From positions 124,001-188,000 of the forward strand of contig CAMPIX010000003.1 of NCBI GenBank assembly GCA_946886565.1: a stretch of 64,000 nt of DNA, read 5' to 3'. This DNA is from an uncultured Altererythrobacter sp. (GTDB lineage Bacteria; Pseudomonadota; Alphaproteobacteria; Sphingomonadales; Sphingomonadaceae). Below are positions 11,027-20,453 of this stretch, piece by piece (the first letter of the stretch is position 1; each line of letters starts with the position of its first letter). The notes under the pieces are model-generated. The model had not been told where the DNA came from, made no database searches, and was given only the letters and a program-made list of their open reading frames with translations. A program made the position numbers and the translations under genes.

Positions 11027-13297
11027 CTATTCGGTGTCGATTCCGCGCTCGTTCGCCCATTCGGTCATCGCGGCACGCATGTCGGCGGGCGGTGTTGCAA
11101 GCCATTGCTGCATTGCCTTCTCGATCTCGCGCAGATCGACCTGCCGGACAAGCTCCTTGATCGGGCCGACCGAAACCGGAGTGATCGAAAGCCGCCGGAA
11201 CCCGAGTCCGAGCAGCGCCAGAGCTTCGAGCCGCCGCCCGCCCATCTCTCCGCACACACCCAGTCCCACCTCGCTGCCGACCGTCGCCTGGGAAATGCGC
11301 TTGAGGAAGCGCAGGATCGCCGGGCTCAGCCAATCGTAACGCTCGGCGAGCTTGGGATTGGCGCGATCGGCCGCAAACAGGAACTGGGTGAGGTCGTTGG
11401 TGCCGACCGAGAGGAACGAGACGCGCGGCAGGAACAGGTCGAGCACTTCGGCGAGCGCCGGCACCTCCAGCATCGCGCCGTAGCGGATCGCCTCGGGCAA
11501 CAGCTTCTTCTTGCGCCGCAGGAAGGCGAGCTGATCGTCGAACACCGCCTTGGCCGCGTCGAATTCCCACGGCTCGCTGACCATCGGGAACATGACGTAG
11601 AGCGAACGGCCCGCCGCCGCTTCGAGCAGGGCACGCGCCTGTGCCTTGAGCAGCCCCTCGCGCTCGAGCGCGAGGCGCAGCGCGCGCCAGCCCATCGCCG
11701 GATTCTCGTCATGCTCGAACTCGGTCTCGCGCAGGTACGGCAGCGCCTTGTCGCCGCCGATGTCGACCGTGCGGAAGATCACCGGCTTGTCCCCGGCAGC
11801 ATCGAGCACGTCTCGATAGAGCCGGAACTGGCGCTCGCGCTGGGGCAGCGTGGCCGAAACGAGGAACTGGAACTCGGTGCGGAACAGCCCGATACCGTCG
11901 GCCCCGACCAGCGGCAGGGTCGAAATGTCGTCGCGCAGCCCCGCGTTCATCATCACCTCGATCCGCGTGCCGCAGCGGGTGAAGGGTTCGACGTCGCGCA
12001 GCTCGGCATAGAGCGCCTGGCGCTCACGCGACTTGGCGAAGCGCTGGCCGAACGCATCTTCGACCTGCTGGGCCGGGCGGATCACGGCATTGCCGTTGTC
12101 GGCGTCGAGCAGGATGAAGTCGCCTTCCTGCACGATCCCGCGCAGACCCCGCGCACGGCCGAGCACGGGCACGCCCATCGCGCGCGCCACGATCACCACG
12201 TGCGCGGTGAGGGAGCCTTCCTCGAGGATCACCCCCTTCAGCCGCCGGCGGTCGTACTCGAGCAGTTCGGCCGGGCCGAGGTTCTTCGCGATCAGGATCG
12301 CATCGCCGCGCAAGCCCTGCGTCGCCGCGGTGCCGAGCTGGCCCGAGACGATCCGCAGCAGGCGGTTCGACAGGTCCTCCAGATCGTGCATCCGATCCTG
12401 CAGCAGCGGGTCGTCGATCTCGCGCATCCGCATGCGAGTGCGCTGCTGGACGCGCTCGATCGCCGCCTCGGCGGTGAGGCCGGCGTCGATCGCCTCGTTG
12501 ATGCGCCGGCTCCACCCTTCGTCGTAGGCGAACATCTTGTAGGTCTCGAGAACCTCGTCGTGTTCACCGCCGACGCCGAATTCGGCGCGATCGGCCAGAT
12601 TGTCGATCTGGTCGCGCATCTTGTCGAACGCGCGATAGACGCGCTGGCGTTCGGCCTCGATGTCCTCGGCCATGACCTGATCGATGGTGATGCGCGGCTG
12701 ATGATAGACCGCCGTGCCGCTGGCCAGCCCCTTGACCAGCGGCAGCCCGGTGATCGTCGCCGGTCCGGTATCGACCGGCACCAGACCGCGCGCCTCGTCG
12801 CCGTCGATCAGCTCGTTGTGCGAGATCAGCTCGGACAGGACCATCGCGGTTGTCTGCAACGCCTCGATCTCGACATCCTCGTAGCGGCGCGGATCGACAT
12901 GCTGGACGCAAAGCACGCCCACCGCGCGTTCGCGATAGACTATCGGCACACCGGCGAACGAATGGAACTTCTCCTCCCCCGTTTCCGGGCGATACTGGAA
13001 GTCCGGATGCGCTTTTGCTTCGGCGAGATTGAGCGTCTCGACTTTGTCCGCGATCGTCCCGACCAGCCCCTCGCCGATCGCCATGCGGGTAACGTGCACC
13101 GCCTCGGCATTGAGGCCGTGCGTCGCATAGAGTTCGAGCATGCCCTCGCGCAACAGATAGACCGAGCAGACCTCGCTATCGAGCGATTCGGCGATGATGT
13201 CGACCACGTGATCGAGCTTGCCCTGCGCGTGCAGGCGCGAGGCCATGACCTCGTGCAGGCGAGTAAGAATACGGCGTGCTGCGGCTGCTGCGCTCAT
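11027..13297 (-). CDS. ptsP: Phosphoenolpyruvate--protein phosphotransferase, EI-Ntr (PtsP)
   Basis: 756 residues, close to E. coli PtsP. The N-terminal GAF domain (about 18-160) senses a small ligand; the remainder is the enzyme I part, which takes phosphate from PEP and passes it to NPr. The phosphohistidine region reads EGSLTAHVVIVARAMGVPVLG, and the PEP-binding barrel shows GIGLFRTEFQFL, MFPMVSEPWEF and GTNDLTQFLFAADR. No NPr or EIIA-Ntr gene is near. It controls nitrogen or carbon status signalling and not sugar import. Single gene between rodZ and the ydcH-like genes. Confidence 0.95.
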   Translation of the reverse strand: MSAAAAARRILTRLHEVMASRLHAQGKLDHVVDIIAESLDSEVCSVYLLREGMLELYATHGLNAEAVHVTRMAIGEGLVGTIADKVETLNLAEAKAHPDFQYRPETGEEKFHSFAGVPIVYRERAVGVLCVQHVDPRRYEDVEIEALQTTAMVLSELISHNELIDGDEARGLVPVDTGPATITGLPLVKGLASGTAVYHQPRITIDQVMAEDIEAERQRVYRAFDKMRDQIDNLADRAEFGVGGEHDEVLETYKMFAYDEGWSRRINEAIDAGLTAEAAIERVQQRTRMRMREIDDPLLQDRMHDLEDLSNRLLRIVSGQLGTAATQGLRGDAILIAKNLGPAELLEYDRRRLKGVILEEGSLTAHVVIVARAMGVPVLGRARGLRGIVQEGDFILLDADNGNAVIRPAQQVEDAFGQRFAKSRERQALYAELRDVEPFTRCGTRIEVMMNAGLRDDISTLPLVGADGIGLFRTEFQFLVSATLPQRERQFRLYRDVLDAAGDKPVIFRTVDIGGDKALPYLRETEFEHDENPAMGWRALRLALEREGLLKAQARALLEAAAGRSLYVMFPMVSEPWEFDAAKAVFDDQLAFLRRKKKLLPEAIRYGAMLEVPALAEVLDLFLPRVSFLSVGTNDLTQFLFAADRANPKLAERYDWLSPAILRFLKRISQATVGSEVGLGVCGEMGGRRLEALALLGLGFRRLSITPVSVGPIKELVRQVDLREIEKAMQQWLATPPADMRAAMTEWANERGIDTE

Positions 13298-13366
13298 GCA
13301 AGCGGCCTATAGCACGGCGGCTCCGATAGGAAGCGTCTCGCGCCGCAACCGGACGCGGAACGCGCT

Positions 13367-13522
13367 TCAGATTTCGGCGAGCTCTTCCTTGATCCTGAGC
13401 TTCTGCCGCTTGATGGCCTGGATCGCTCCAGCGTCGGGAGAGGGCCGGTTCAGTTCATCGCGAAGGCGGGCTTCGAGACCGGCGTGCTTGCTCTGCAGGG
13501 CGCTGGCGTGTGACGATACCAT
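13367..13522 (-). CDS. YdcH-like small protein (DUF465)
   Basis: 51 residues; charged and helical, with IKRQKLRIKEELAEI at the C-terminus, typical of the YdcH/DUF465 family of unknown function. The start at 13522 is set by a strong AAGGAGAGCC ribosome binding site directly upstream; the longer frame to 13780 covers the intergenic region and the opposite ydcH gene. Divergent from a second YdcH-like gene at 13693. Confidence 0.85.
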   Translation of the reverse strand: MVSSHASALQSKHAGLEARLRDELNRPSPDAGAIQAIKRQKLRIKEELAEI

Positions 13523-13692
13523 CTGGCTCTCCTTGGTTGTGCGACCGTGGAGCGACTCGCCTTCGCGGGCGAACCGCGCGATGCCATAAAACCATAACGC
13601 GTGCGCGTTGCGAAGTCCCGAGATTGCGCATTTCGACGGGACCGGGCAGAGGCGCGATGAATCGACCAGACGGAAAAAGTGAGCGGGGTCGG

Positions 13693-13890
13693 ATGAACGA
13701 GCACGAACTTCGCCGGCGACTGTCGACGCTGCGGATCGAGCACCGCGACCTCGATGCGGCGATCGAGGCCCTGCGCGCAAGCGGCTCGACCGACCAGCTT
13801 CAGATCGCTCGGCTGAAGAAGCGCAAGCTCCAGCTCAGAGACCAGATCGCGGCGATCGAGGACGAGCTGCTGCCGGACATCATCGCGTAG
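13693..13890 (+). CDS. YdcH-like small protein (DUF465), second copy
   Basis: 65 residues beginning MNEHELRRRLSTLRIEHRDL and containing QIARLKKRKLQLRDQI, the conserved DUF465 helix. Function unknown; the family forms short coiled-coil-like helices. An alternative in-frame ATG at 13657 would add 12 residues. It is divergent from the 51-residue paralogue, with 170 bp between the starts. Followed by tandem hairpins. Confidence 0.85.
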   Translation: MNEHELRRRLSTLRIEHRDLDAAIEALRASGSTDQLQIARLKKRKLQLRDQIAAIEDELLPDIIA

Positions 13891-13916
13891 TTTGTTTGCG
13901 CCCTCAAACGCCGGGC

Positions 13917-13953
13917 GCGGCCCATCCGGGCCGCGTGGGTCGGCCTTCGGCCG
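13917..13953 (+). terminator. Tandem hairpins after the second ydcH-like gene
   Basis: GCGGCCC/GGGCCGC (13917-13934) is followed directly by CGGCC/GGCCG (13941-13953). There is no T-run, so these are terminator-like or repeat-like structures in an otherwise empty 250-bp gap before rcdA. Confidence 0.35.
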
Positions 13954-14141
13954 TCTCCGACTCCGCATCACTAGGCGCGGCGCGCGTTCGCGCTTGCGGG
14001 CTGCTTGAGGCAGCCGGGAATTCGCGTCGGGGCTGTTTACCTGCTGCACCAAAACTGTTCCGCCGCGGCACAGTCTCGAAACAGGATGGGATAACTTGTG
14101 GGCTTCTGCTGGCCGCCCGCGCGCGAGTGGGATAGCGGTGC

Positions 14142-14606
14142 ATGGCGATGGGGACGCGCGCGGACATCGGCCAGGCGATCATCGAATCGCTTTACTGCGA
14201 GGCGTTGCTCCTCGCCGACGACGTGCGCGTCGCGTTCGATCTGTCGCGCCGCAACGCCCCAACCCCGGACGACGATTTCCTGCGTCTCGCGCTTTCGGTC
14301 GAAGGGCTGCGCACGACGACGCGGGTGATGCATGTGCTCGCCTGGCTGCTCAACCAGCGGGCGTATTACAACGGCGAGATGAGCGAGTTCCAGCTTCGCC
14401 GCCACGGCCGCCTGCCCGAAGACCGCGCGTCCGATCCGGAAAACCTCGCCTGGCTCGAACCCGAAACCTGCGCGCTGATCGAAGCGAGCGAAATGCTCCA
14501 CGCGCGCATAGCGCGTCTAGACCGCGCGTGGCGCGAAGGGTTCGAGATGCGCCCCGCCGCGGTGCTGCGCTTGCGCGAGCGCCTCGGCCAAGCAGTCGAA
14601 AGCTAG
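14142..14606 (+). CDS. rcdA: RcdA-like regulator of CtrA degradation (DUF1465)
   Basis: 154 residues of the DUF1465 family. In Caulobacter RcdA is the adaptor that helps bring CtrA to the ClpXP protease at the cell pole. The helical core is visible (QAIIESLYCEALLLADDVR, LALSVEGLRTTTRVMHVLAWLLNQRAY). The ATG at 14142 is followed six bases later by another ATG, so the start could be residue 3. Its presence implies a CtrA cell-cycle system in this organism. Single gene, convergent with glpK, 10 bp between stops. Confidence 0.85.
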   Translation: MAMGTRADIGQAIIESLYCEALLLADDVRVAFDLSRRNAPTPDDDFLRLALSVEGLRTTTRVMHVLAWLLNQRAYYNGEMSEFQLRRHGRLPEDRASDPENLAWLEPETCALIEASEMLHARIARLDRAWREGFEMRPAAVLRLRERLGQAVES

Positions 14607-14616
14607 CGCACGGGCC

Positions 14617-16080
14617 CTAAACCGCAGCCAGCGCTTTACGCCAGCGCGCGAGGCGTTCTTCGCGGGGCCCCGCGTTCATCGCGGGTTCGAAAGTGCGGAC
14701 CTTGCCGCGCATCGCCCGCACAGCATCTTCGAGGCCCGCATGGATGCCCACCCCGACGCTTGCGAGCATCGCGGCGCCGAGCGCGGTGGTCTCGACGAAA
14801 TCGGGCCGTTCGACCGTGACGCCGAGCATGTCGGCGAGATCCTGCGCCATCCAGTCGTTGGCGCTCATCCCGCCATCTATCCTGAGCGATTGCCACGCCG
14901 CGCCGTCGGCGGCGAAGGCCTGGGCGAGATCGTGCGTCTGGTGCGCCATCGCCTCGAGCGCGGCGCGCGCGATCTGCGCCCGCCCGTTCGCGAAGCTGAG
15001 CCCGGCGATCACCCCGCGCGCCTCGGCCAGCCAGTGCGGCGCGCCGAGGCCCGAAAGCGCGGGCACGATCGTCACCCCGCCACTGTCGGAAATCGAGCGA
15101 GCGAGCGCCTCGGTCTCGGCTGCGGTCGAAATGACGCCCAGCGCATCGCGCAGCCATTGGACAAGGCTGCCCGCGACGAACACCGAACCCTCGAGCGCGT
15201 AACGCCGCACGCCGTCGCGCTGGGTCAACACGGTGCCGAGCAGACGATGCTCCGATCGCGGCGGTGCGTCGCCCTGGTTGGTCAGCACGAACGCGCCCGT
15301 GCCGTAGGTCGCCTTGGTCTCGCCGGGCGACAGGCAACCCTGCCCCACGGTCGCCGCCTGCTGGTCGCCCGCGAGCCCGCAGATCGGAATCGCGCTGCCG
15401 AACAGCGTGGTTTCGGCCAGCGCACCGTGGGTATCGACCACTTCGGCGAGTGCCGCCTGCGGGACACTGAGCAACTCGCACAGCCCGGTGTCGAACTGTG
15501 CGCCGTCGAGCGGGAGGAGGAGCGTGCGGCTGGCGTTGCTCGCATCGCTGACGAACGCGCCGCCCGAGAGCTTGAACACCAACCAGGATTCGACCGTGCC
15601 GAGCGCCAGCGCCTTGCGCTCGGCCGCGGCGCGCACCGCGGCGTCGTGTTCGAGCAGCCAGTGCATCTTGGTGCCCGAGAAATAGGGATCGAGCAGCAGG
15701 CCGGTGCGGCGCTGGACCTCGCCCTCGTGCCCGCCGGCTTTGAGCTCGGCGCAGAACGCCGCGGTGCGCCGGTCCTGCCACACGATCGCGCGGGCGAGCG
15801 GCTCGCCCGTGTTGCGATCCCACGCGACGACCGTTTCGCGCTGGTTGGTGATGCCGATCGCCGCAACGGTGTCCGCCCCGCCCGCCTTCCCCACAACCTC
15901 GCGCGCGCAGGCGACCGTGCGCTGCCAAATCTCGCCCGCATCGTGCTCGACCCAGCCGGGGCGCGGATAGTGCTGCGTCAGCTCGCGCTGCGCGACGTGA
16001 TGCAGGGCGCCGTCCGCTCCGAACAGCATCGCGCGCGTCGAGGTCGTGCCGGCGTCGAGGACGAGGATGTTTGCGGCCAT
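14617..16080 (-). CDS. glpK: Glycerol kinase
   Basis: 487 residues, FGGY kinase family. It phosphorylates glycerol to sn-glycerol-3-phosphate with ATP. Motifs visible: LDAGTTSTRAMLF (phosphate 1), GITNQRETVVAWD, DPYFSGTKMHWLL, GLAGDQQAATVGQGC and KATYGTGAFVLTNQG. No glpF or glpD is next to it. The gene is divergent from the metallo-hydrolase gene with an 86-bp gap. Confidence 0.95.
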   Translation of the reverse strand: MAANILVLDAGTTSTRAMLFGADGALHHVAQRELTQHYPRPGWVEHDAGEIWQRTVACAREVVGKAGGADTVAAIGITNQRETVVAWDRNTGEPLARAIVWQDRRTAAFCAELKAGGHEGEVQRRTGLLLDPYFSGTKMHWLLEHDAAVRAAAERKALALGTVESWLVFKLSGGAFVSDASNASRTLLLPLDGAQFDTGLCELLSVPQAALAEVVDTHGALAETTLFGSAIPICGLAGDQQAATVGQGCLSPGETKATYGTGAFVLTNQGDAPPRSEHRLLGTVLTQRDGVRRYALEGSVFVAGSLVQWLRDALGVISTAAETEALARSISDSGGVTIVPALSGLGAPHWLAEARGVIAGLSFANGRAQIARAALEAMAHQTHDLAQAFAADGAAWQSLRIDGGMSANDWMAQDLADMLGVTVERPDFVETTALGAAMLASVGVGIHAGLEDAVRAMRGKVRTFEPAMNAGPREERLARWRKALAAV

Positions 16081-16166
16081 CTACGCTTCCTGCCGTCGAT
16101 GGCGTGGGAAGTCGAGACGTGGTTGGTTACTCGACACGCCCCGCCCTCACCCCCATATGCACCCGC

Positions 16167-17039
16167 ATGGCAGGACCACCTCCCAAGCCCTGGCCCACCG
16201 GCCTCGTCGAGCGCCCCGAACCATTGGTGCGGCGCGTGCTCGCGCCCAACCCGTCGCCTTATACCTACACCGGCACGCAGACGTACCTTGTGGGTGAAGG
16301 CGACGCGGTGGCGGTGATCGATCCCGGCCCGGCCGACCCGGTGCATATCGAGGCCATCCTCGCGGCGGTCGGCGAGGCCAGGATCGCCGCGATCATGTGC
16401 ACCCACACGCACCGCGACCATTCGCCCGCCGCGAAGCCGCTCGCAGCGGAAACCGGCGCACCGATCGTCGGCTGCGCGCCGCTGGTGCTGGACGATTCCG
16501 GCCCGCGCGCCGACGCCGCCTTCGACCGCGATTACGCCCCCGACCGCGTGATGGAGGACGGCGAGGCGATAACCCGGCCCGGGTGGACGCTGCGCGCGGT
16601 CCACACCCCCGGCCACACCTCGAACCACCTGTGCTTCTCGCTCGAAGAATCGGGCGCTCTGTTCACCGGCGACCACGTGATGGGCTGGTCCACCAGCGTG
16701 ATCGTGCCGCCCGACGGCAACATGGGCGACTACATGAAGAGCCTCGAGAAGCTCCACGAACGCCAGGACCGCGTCTATTATCCGGCCCACGGCCCCGCGG
16801 TCGAAAAACCGCGCCAGCTCGTTCGCGGGATGATCGGCCATCGGCGCCAGCGGGAGAACCAGATTTTGCGCATCCTCGGCGAAGCACCGTATACGGCGGC
16901 CGATTTCGTGCCGCGCATGTACAAGGGGCTCGATCCTCGGCTGGCCGGCGCGGCGGAAATGAGCGTGACCGCGCACCTGCTCGATCTGGAACGCCGCGGG
17001 CTCGTCGGCCGTTCAGGGGAAATATGGCGAACCTTTTGA
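16167..17039 (+). CDS. MBL-fold metallo-hydrolase (LACTB2-like)
   Basis: 290 residues from the ATG at 16167, chosen over a start at 16071 that would overlap glpK. The metal-binding motif is THTHRDH, followed by HTPGHTSNHLCF, GDHVMGW and a late PAHGP, the five metal-ligand regions of the metallo-beta-lactamase fold. A C-terminal winged-helix-like part (LGEAPYTAADFVPRMYKGL, then MSVTAHLLDLERRGLV) matches the LACTB2 group, some of which are RNases. The substrate here is unknown. Its last 16 bases overlap the next gene. Confidence 0.85.
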   Translation: MAGPPPKPWPTGLVERPEPLVRRVLAPNPSPYTYTGTQTYLVGEGDAVAVIDPGPADPVHIEAILAAVGEARIAAIMCTHTHRDHSPAAKPLAAETGAPIVGCAPLVLDDSGPRADAAFDRDYAPDRVMEDGEAITRPGWTLRAVHTPGHTSNHLCFSLEESGALFTGDHVMGWSTSVIVPPDGNMGDYMKSLEKLHERQDRVYYPAHGPAVEKPRQLVRGMIGHRRQRENQILRILGEAPYTAADFVPRMYKGLDPRLAGAAEMSVTAHLLDLERRGLVGRSGEIWRTF

Positions 17040-17722
17040 AATCGAAGCACCGCGAGGACCTCGGCCCGGAAGTCCGCCGCGAACGTCCGCTCGCGCTGGT
17101 CCAGGCCGTGCCGTGGATGATCGTGATCGGATTGATCGCACTCGCCGCCTGGCTCGGCTGGCGCGCGTTTTTCTATCAGGAGGAAGGCGATCCGGTCGGC
17201 AGCGCGATGCTCGCGTTCGAGAAGCAGAACTCGCTCACCGTATTCTCCTCGCGCTTCGAAGTGGTGGCCGAGAGCGAGGACACCCGCGGCGTGCTCGGAG
17301 TGCCGGTGCTGCGCTCGCGCCAGGCGATGATCGTCCCGGCGACGGTGGAGTACCGCGTCGATCTTTCGCAGGTCGGCCGCGAGCGGATGGACTGGAATCC
17401 CGAGACCCAGCAGCTCACCGTGCGCCTGCCGCAGCTCCAGACCACGCGCCCCAACCTCGACGAAGCCGACGCGCGCGTATTCCAGGATGGCGTGTTCATC
17501 ACCCGCGATGCCTCGCGCGATCTCAGCCAGAACAATTCGGAGCAGGCCGAGCGCAAGGCGATGGCCTTCGCGAAGAACCCCGAGGTGCTCGCCCTCGCCC
17601 GCACCGCAGCAAAAGAGGCGGTGCGTCAGAACCTCGCGATCCCGCTGCAGATCGCCGGCTACGACGACGCGACGGTACGCGTCACCTTCGACGGGGAGCA
17701 GGCGCCCGCCGCCGCCAATTGA
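17024..17722 (+). CDS. DUF4230 membrane-anchored protein
   Basis: 232 residues starting inside the end of the metallo-hydrolase gene. One transmembrane helix (about 30-50, VPWMIVIGLIALAAWLGW) is followed by a DUF4230 domain with VFSSRFEVV and VPATVEYRVDLSQV. Function unknown. The 16-base overlap suggests co-translation with the upstream hydrolase. Confidence 0.75.
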   Translation: MANLLKSKHREDLGPEVRRERPLALVQAVPWMIVIGLIALAAWLGWRAFFYQEEGDPVGSAMLAFEKQNSLTVFSSRFEVVAESEDTRGVLGVPVLRSRQAMIVPATVEYRVDLSQVGRERMDWNPETQQLTVRLPQLQTTRPNLDEADARVFQDGVFITRDASRDLSQNNSEQAERKAMAFAKNPEVLALARTAAKEAVRQNLAIPLQIAGYDDATVRVTFDGEQAPAAAN

Positions 17723-17790
17723 CGCTTTCCTCGCTGCGGCGCGCGTAGTAAAACGCGCGCCGGGTCGCCGTGACTTTCCGGGAGGGAACG

Positions 17791-18564
17791 ATGGCCACCG
17801 CAGCAGGAACTTTCGCACCGCCGGGCAGGGGCGCCGAATTCGCCGAACGGCGCTTCTTCCTCGTTATGGCTCTGGCGATGGCCCTGGTGGTCGTGGCAGG
17901 CTTTTCGCTCAACCTTGCGATGGGCCGCTCGACCTTCGCAGTCCCCTATTACTACCACCTGCATGCGGTCGTATTCATGAGCTGGCTGGCGTTCTACGTC
18001 GCCCAGAACGGGCTGATCGCGACCGGCAACGTCGCGCTGCACCGGCGGTTGGGACTGCTCTCTCTGGTGCTGGTCCCGGTGATGGTGCTGCTCGGCTTCG
18101 TCATCATGATTGGTTCGATGCGGCGGACCGGCGGGCCGTTCTTCTTCGACCAGAACGAATTCCTGATCAGCAATTCGCTGATGCTCCTGCTCTTCGCCGG
18201 CCTCGTCGGCGCAGCTTTGACACGGCGGCGCTATACCGGGTGGCACCGGCGGCTGATGTTCTGCGCGATGGCGATCCTCACCGGCCCCGGCCTCGGACGG
18301 TTGCTGCCGATGCCGTTGCTGGTGCCCAACGCCTGGCGGATGATCATCGGGCTGACGTTGCTCTTCCCCGTTATCGGCATGATCGCCGATCTGCGGAGAA
18401 ACGGGCGGGTACATCCGGCATGGTTCTGGGGCGCGGGAGCGATCGTCGCGGCGCAACTGGTCGGCGATCTCGTCGCCTACAGCAGCGTGGGCGTCGCCAT
18501 CACCGAAACGGTGCTGGCGGGCAGTCCGGGCGCCGAGCGGCCAATGGCCGCCTACCTTCCCTGA
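17791..18564 (+). CDS. Multi-pass membrane protein of unknown function
   Basis: 257 residues from the ATG at 17791, preceded by GGGAGGGAACG; a GTG seven codons upstream is less likely. About seven hydrophobic helices are visible, with conserved-looking histidine/arginine motifs HLHAVVFMSWLAFYVAQ, LHRRLGL and GWHRRLMFC, which may bind haem or lie at the membrane surface. I do not recognise a named family. Confidence 0.7.
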   Translation: MATAAGTFAPPGRGAEFAERRFFLVMALAMALVVVAGFSLNLAMGRSTFAVPYYYHLHAVVFMSWLAFYVAQNGLIATGNVALHRRLGLLSLVLVPVMVLLGFVIMIGSMRRTGGPFFFDQNEFLISNSLMLLLFAGLVGAALTRRRYTGWHRRLMFCAMAILTGPGLGRLLPMPLLVPNAWRMIIGLTLLFPVIGMIADLRRNGRVHPAWFWGAGAIVAAQLVGDLVAYSSVGVAITETVLAGSPGAERPMAAYLP

Positions 18565-18634
18565 CCGCCGGAACGCCCTCGCCAACCCGCCGGTTGTCAC
18601 TATATGCGCTTGTGAACGCGCAACGGGACACGAC

Positions 18635-19624
18635 ATGACCGCTTTCGACACCAAGCTACCCACCGGCGAAGACCTGCTCGCCGAGATCGACCGGCTGCGC
18701 AAGGAGCGCAACGCAGTGATCCTGGCGCATTACTACCAGAAGCCCCAGATTCAGGACCTCGCCGATTTCGTCGGCGATTCGCTCGAGCTGAGTCGCAAGG
18801 CGGCGGAGACCGACGCCGACGTGATCGCGTTCTGCGGGGTCAAGTTCATGGCCGACACCGCCAAGATCCTGAGCCCCGAGAAGATCGTCGTCCTGCCCGA
18901 CATGGACGCCGGATGCAGCCTCGAGGATTCCTGCCCGCCCGAGAAGTTCAGGGCCTTCCGCGAGGCGCACCCCGATCACATCGCGCTGACCTACATCAAC
19001 TGCTCGACCGAGGTGAAGGCGCTCAGCGACGTGATCGTCACCAGCTCGAGCGCCGAGACGATCATCAGCCAGATCCCGCCCGAGCAGAAGATCATCTTCG
19101 GCCCCGACCGGCATCTCGGCGGCTATCTCAGCCGCAAGTTCAACCGCGAGATGCTGCTGTGGCCGGGCGTGTGCATCGTGCACGAGGCGTTCAGCGAGAC
19201 CGAGCTGCTCAAGCTCAAGGAGCAGTATCCGGGCGCGCCCATCGCCGCGCATCCCGAATGCCCACCGACGATCATCGACCACGCCGATTACGTGGGTTCG
19301 ACGAGCGGAATCCTCCAGTTCGCGCGCACGTTCGAAGGCGACACGCTGATCGTCGCGACCGAGCCGCACATCATCCACCAGATGGAAAAGGCGATCCCCG
19401 AAAAGACCTTCATCGGCGCGCCCGGCGCGGACGGCAACTGCAGCTGCAACATCTGTCCCTACATGGCGCTCAATACGATGGAGAAGCTCTACGCCTGCCT
19501 GCGCGACCTCGAGCCCCGCATCGAGATCGAGGAAGGCCTGCGCCTCAAGGCCAAGCAAAGCCTCGACCGCATGCTCGAAATGGCCAGCGGCACGATCGGC
19601 AAGGGGGATTTGGGGTCGCGGTGA
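18635..19624 (+). CDS. nadA: Quinolinate synthase A
   Basis: 329 residues. It condenses iminoaspartate with dihydroxyacetone phosphate to give quinolinate in NAD synthesis, using a 4Fe-4S cluster. The cluster cysteines are visible as C94 (AGCSLEDSC), C180 (WPGVCIVHE) and C274 (CNICPYM). Substrate motifs AHYYQKPQIQDLADFVGDS and YINCSTEVKA are intact. nadB and nadC are not adjacent. The next gene begins at a GTG overlapping the stop. Confidence 0.97.
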   Translation: MTAFDTKLPTGEDLLAEIDRLRKERNAVILAHYYQKPQIQDLADFVGDSLELSRKAAETDADVIAFCGVKFMADTAKILSPEKIVVLPDMDAGCSLEDSCPPEKFRAFREAHPDHIALTYINCSTEVKALSDVIVTSSSAETIISQIPPEQKIIFGPDRHLGGYLSRKFNREMLLWPGVCIVHEAFSETELLKLKEQYPGAPIAAHPECPPTIIDHADYVGSTSGILQFARTFEGDTLIVATEPHIIHQMEKAIPEKTFIGAPGADGNCSCNICPYMALNTMEKLYACLRDLEPRIEIEEGLRLKAKQSLDRMLEMASGTIGKGDLGSR

Positions 19625-20169
19625 GTGCTGCCAAGGTTGTCGGGTGGATGAGGAACGATCCCGTCCGCTGGGAACTGCTGGGTCATGTCCGCGACCTTGC
19701 TCTACCTGACTGCTGGATTGGTGCTGGATTTGTGCGCAATGCAGTATGGTGTCGGCTTCACGGAATGACCGCCAACCTGACGGGGGACGTCGATGTTCTT
19801 TGGTTCGATCGACGCGCGGCAAGCGAGGCGAACGACAGGGCGATAGAGGCTCGCTTGCAAACCGTTGTTAGCGGTGTCGAGTGGTCGGTTCGCAATCAGG
19901 CGCGCATGCACCTCCGCAACGGCGATCCCGCCTATACTTCAACGGAAAACGCCATGCGATTCTGGCCCGAGACCGCTACCGCAATCGCCGTTCGCCGAAC
20001 CGATGCTGATGAATGCGATATCATCGCGCCGTTCGGATTGGACGATCTCTTGGAACTTAAACTTCGCGCGGCAGGCACTTTCGCCAAACGCAAACGGTCA
20101 ATTTTCAATCGGCGCGTTCGCGACAAAGGTTGGCTTGTGCAATTCCCGAAACTGCATCTCGCGAATTAG
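19621..20169 (+). CDS. Nucleotidyltransferase-like protein (COG3575/DUF925)
   Basis: 182 residues from a GTG overlapping the nadA stop (GTGA); an ATG at 19648 is the alternative start. WIGAGFVRNAVWCRLHG and GDVDVLWFD match the nucleotidyltransferase-like family DUF925, with the acidic pair DVD as putative metal ligands. Substrate unknown. Base composition is visibly AT-richer than the neighbours, which suggests recent transfer although the start overlaps nadA. Convergent with the toxin-antitoxin pair, ending four bases into the antitoxin stop. Confidence 0.75.
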   Translation: MSAAKVVGWMRNDPVRWELLGHVRDLALPDCWIGAGFVRNAVWCRLHGMTANLTGDVDVLWFDRRAASEANDRAIEARLQTVVSGVEWSVRNQARMHLRNGDPAYTSTENAMRFWPETATAIAVRRTDADECDIIAPFGLDDLLELKLRAAGTFAKRKRSIFNRRVRDKGWLVQFPKLHLAN

Positions 20170-20453
20170 ACGCTGGCGACTACCTTGCGGATAATATCCG
20201 GCTCGGCCTCTATCGCTTTCAGATAGGCGCGCACCGCCAGCGGCGGCATGTGGCGGGCCATTTCGTACTGGCGCAGGCTGGTAACGGGGATGCCGTAGGC
20301 TTTCGCGAACTGCTCCTGCGTCATGCCGAGCCGATGGCGCAGGATGCGGAAGCGCTGACCCATATTGGCCCGTTCCAGCCCGGCTACCGAGACGTCGAAA
20401 TCCTCAGGGTCGTCCGGGTCCGCCGGAATAGCGATCGTAGTCTCTTTGTTCAC
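20166..20453 (-). CDS. Xre-type antitoxin of a BrnT module
   Basis: 95 residues. A Cro/C1-type helix-turn-helix is seen at about residues 33-75 (RILRHRLGMTQEQFAKAYGI, SLRQYEMARHMPP). It overlaps the brnT gene by 50 bases, so the two are translated together and the antitoxin probably represses its own operon. The usual partner of BrnT is BrnA, a ribbon-helix-helix protein; an Xre-type partner is a variant. Confidence 0.8.
   Translation of the reverse strand: MNKETTIAIPADPDDPEDFDVSVAGLERANMGQRFRILRHRLGMTQEQFAKAYGIPVTSLRQYEMARHMPPLAVRAYLKAIEAEPDIIRKVVASV

Noticed and set aside
10895..13312. 805-codon plus-strand frame opposite ptsP
   Set aside because: Antisense frame of ptsP with no recognisable domain; ptsP is certain.
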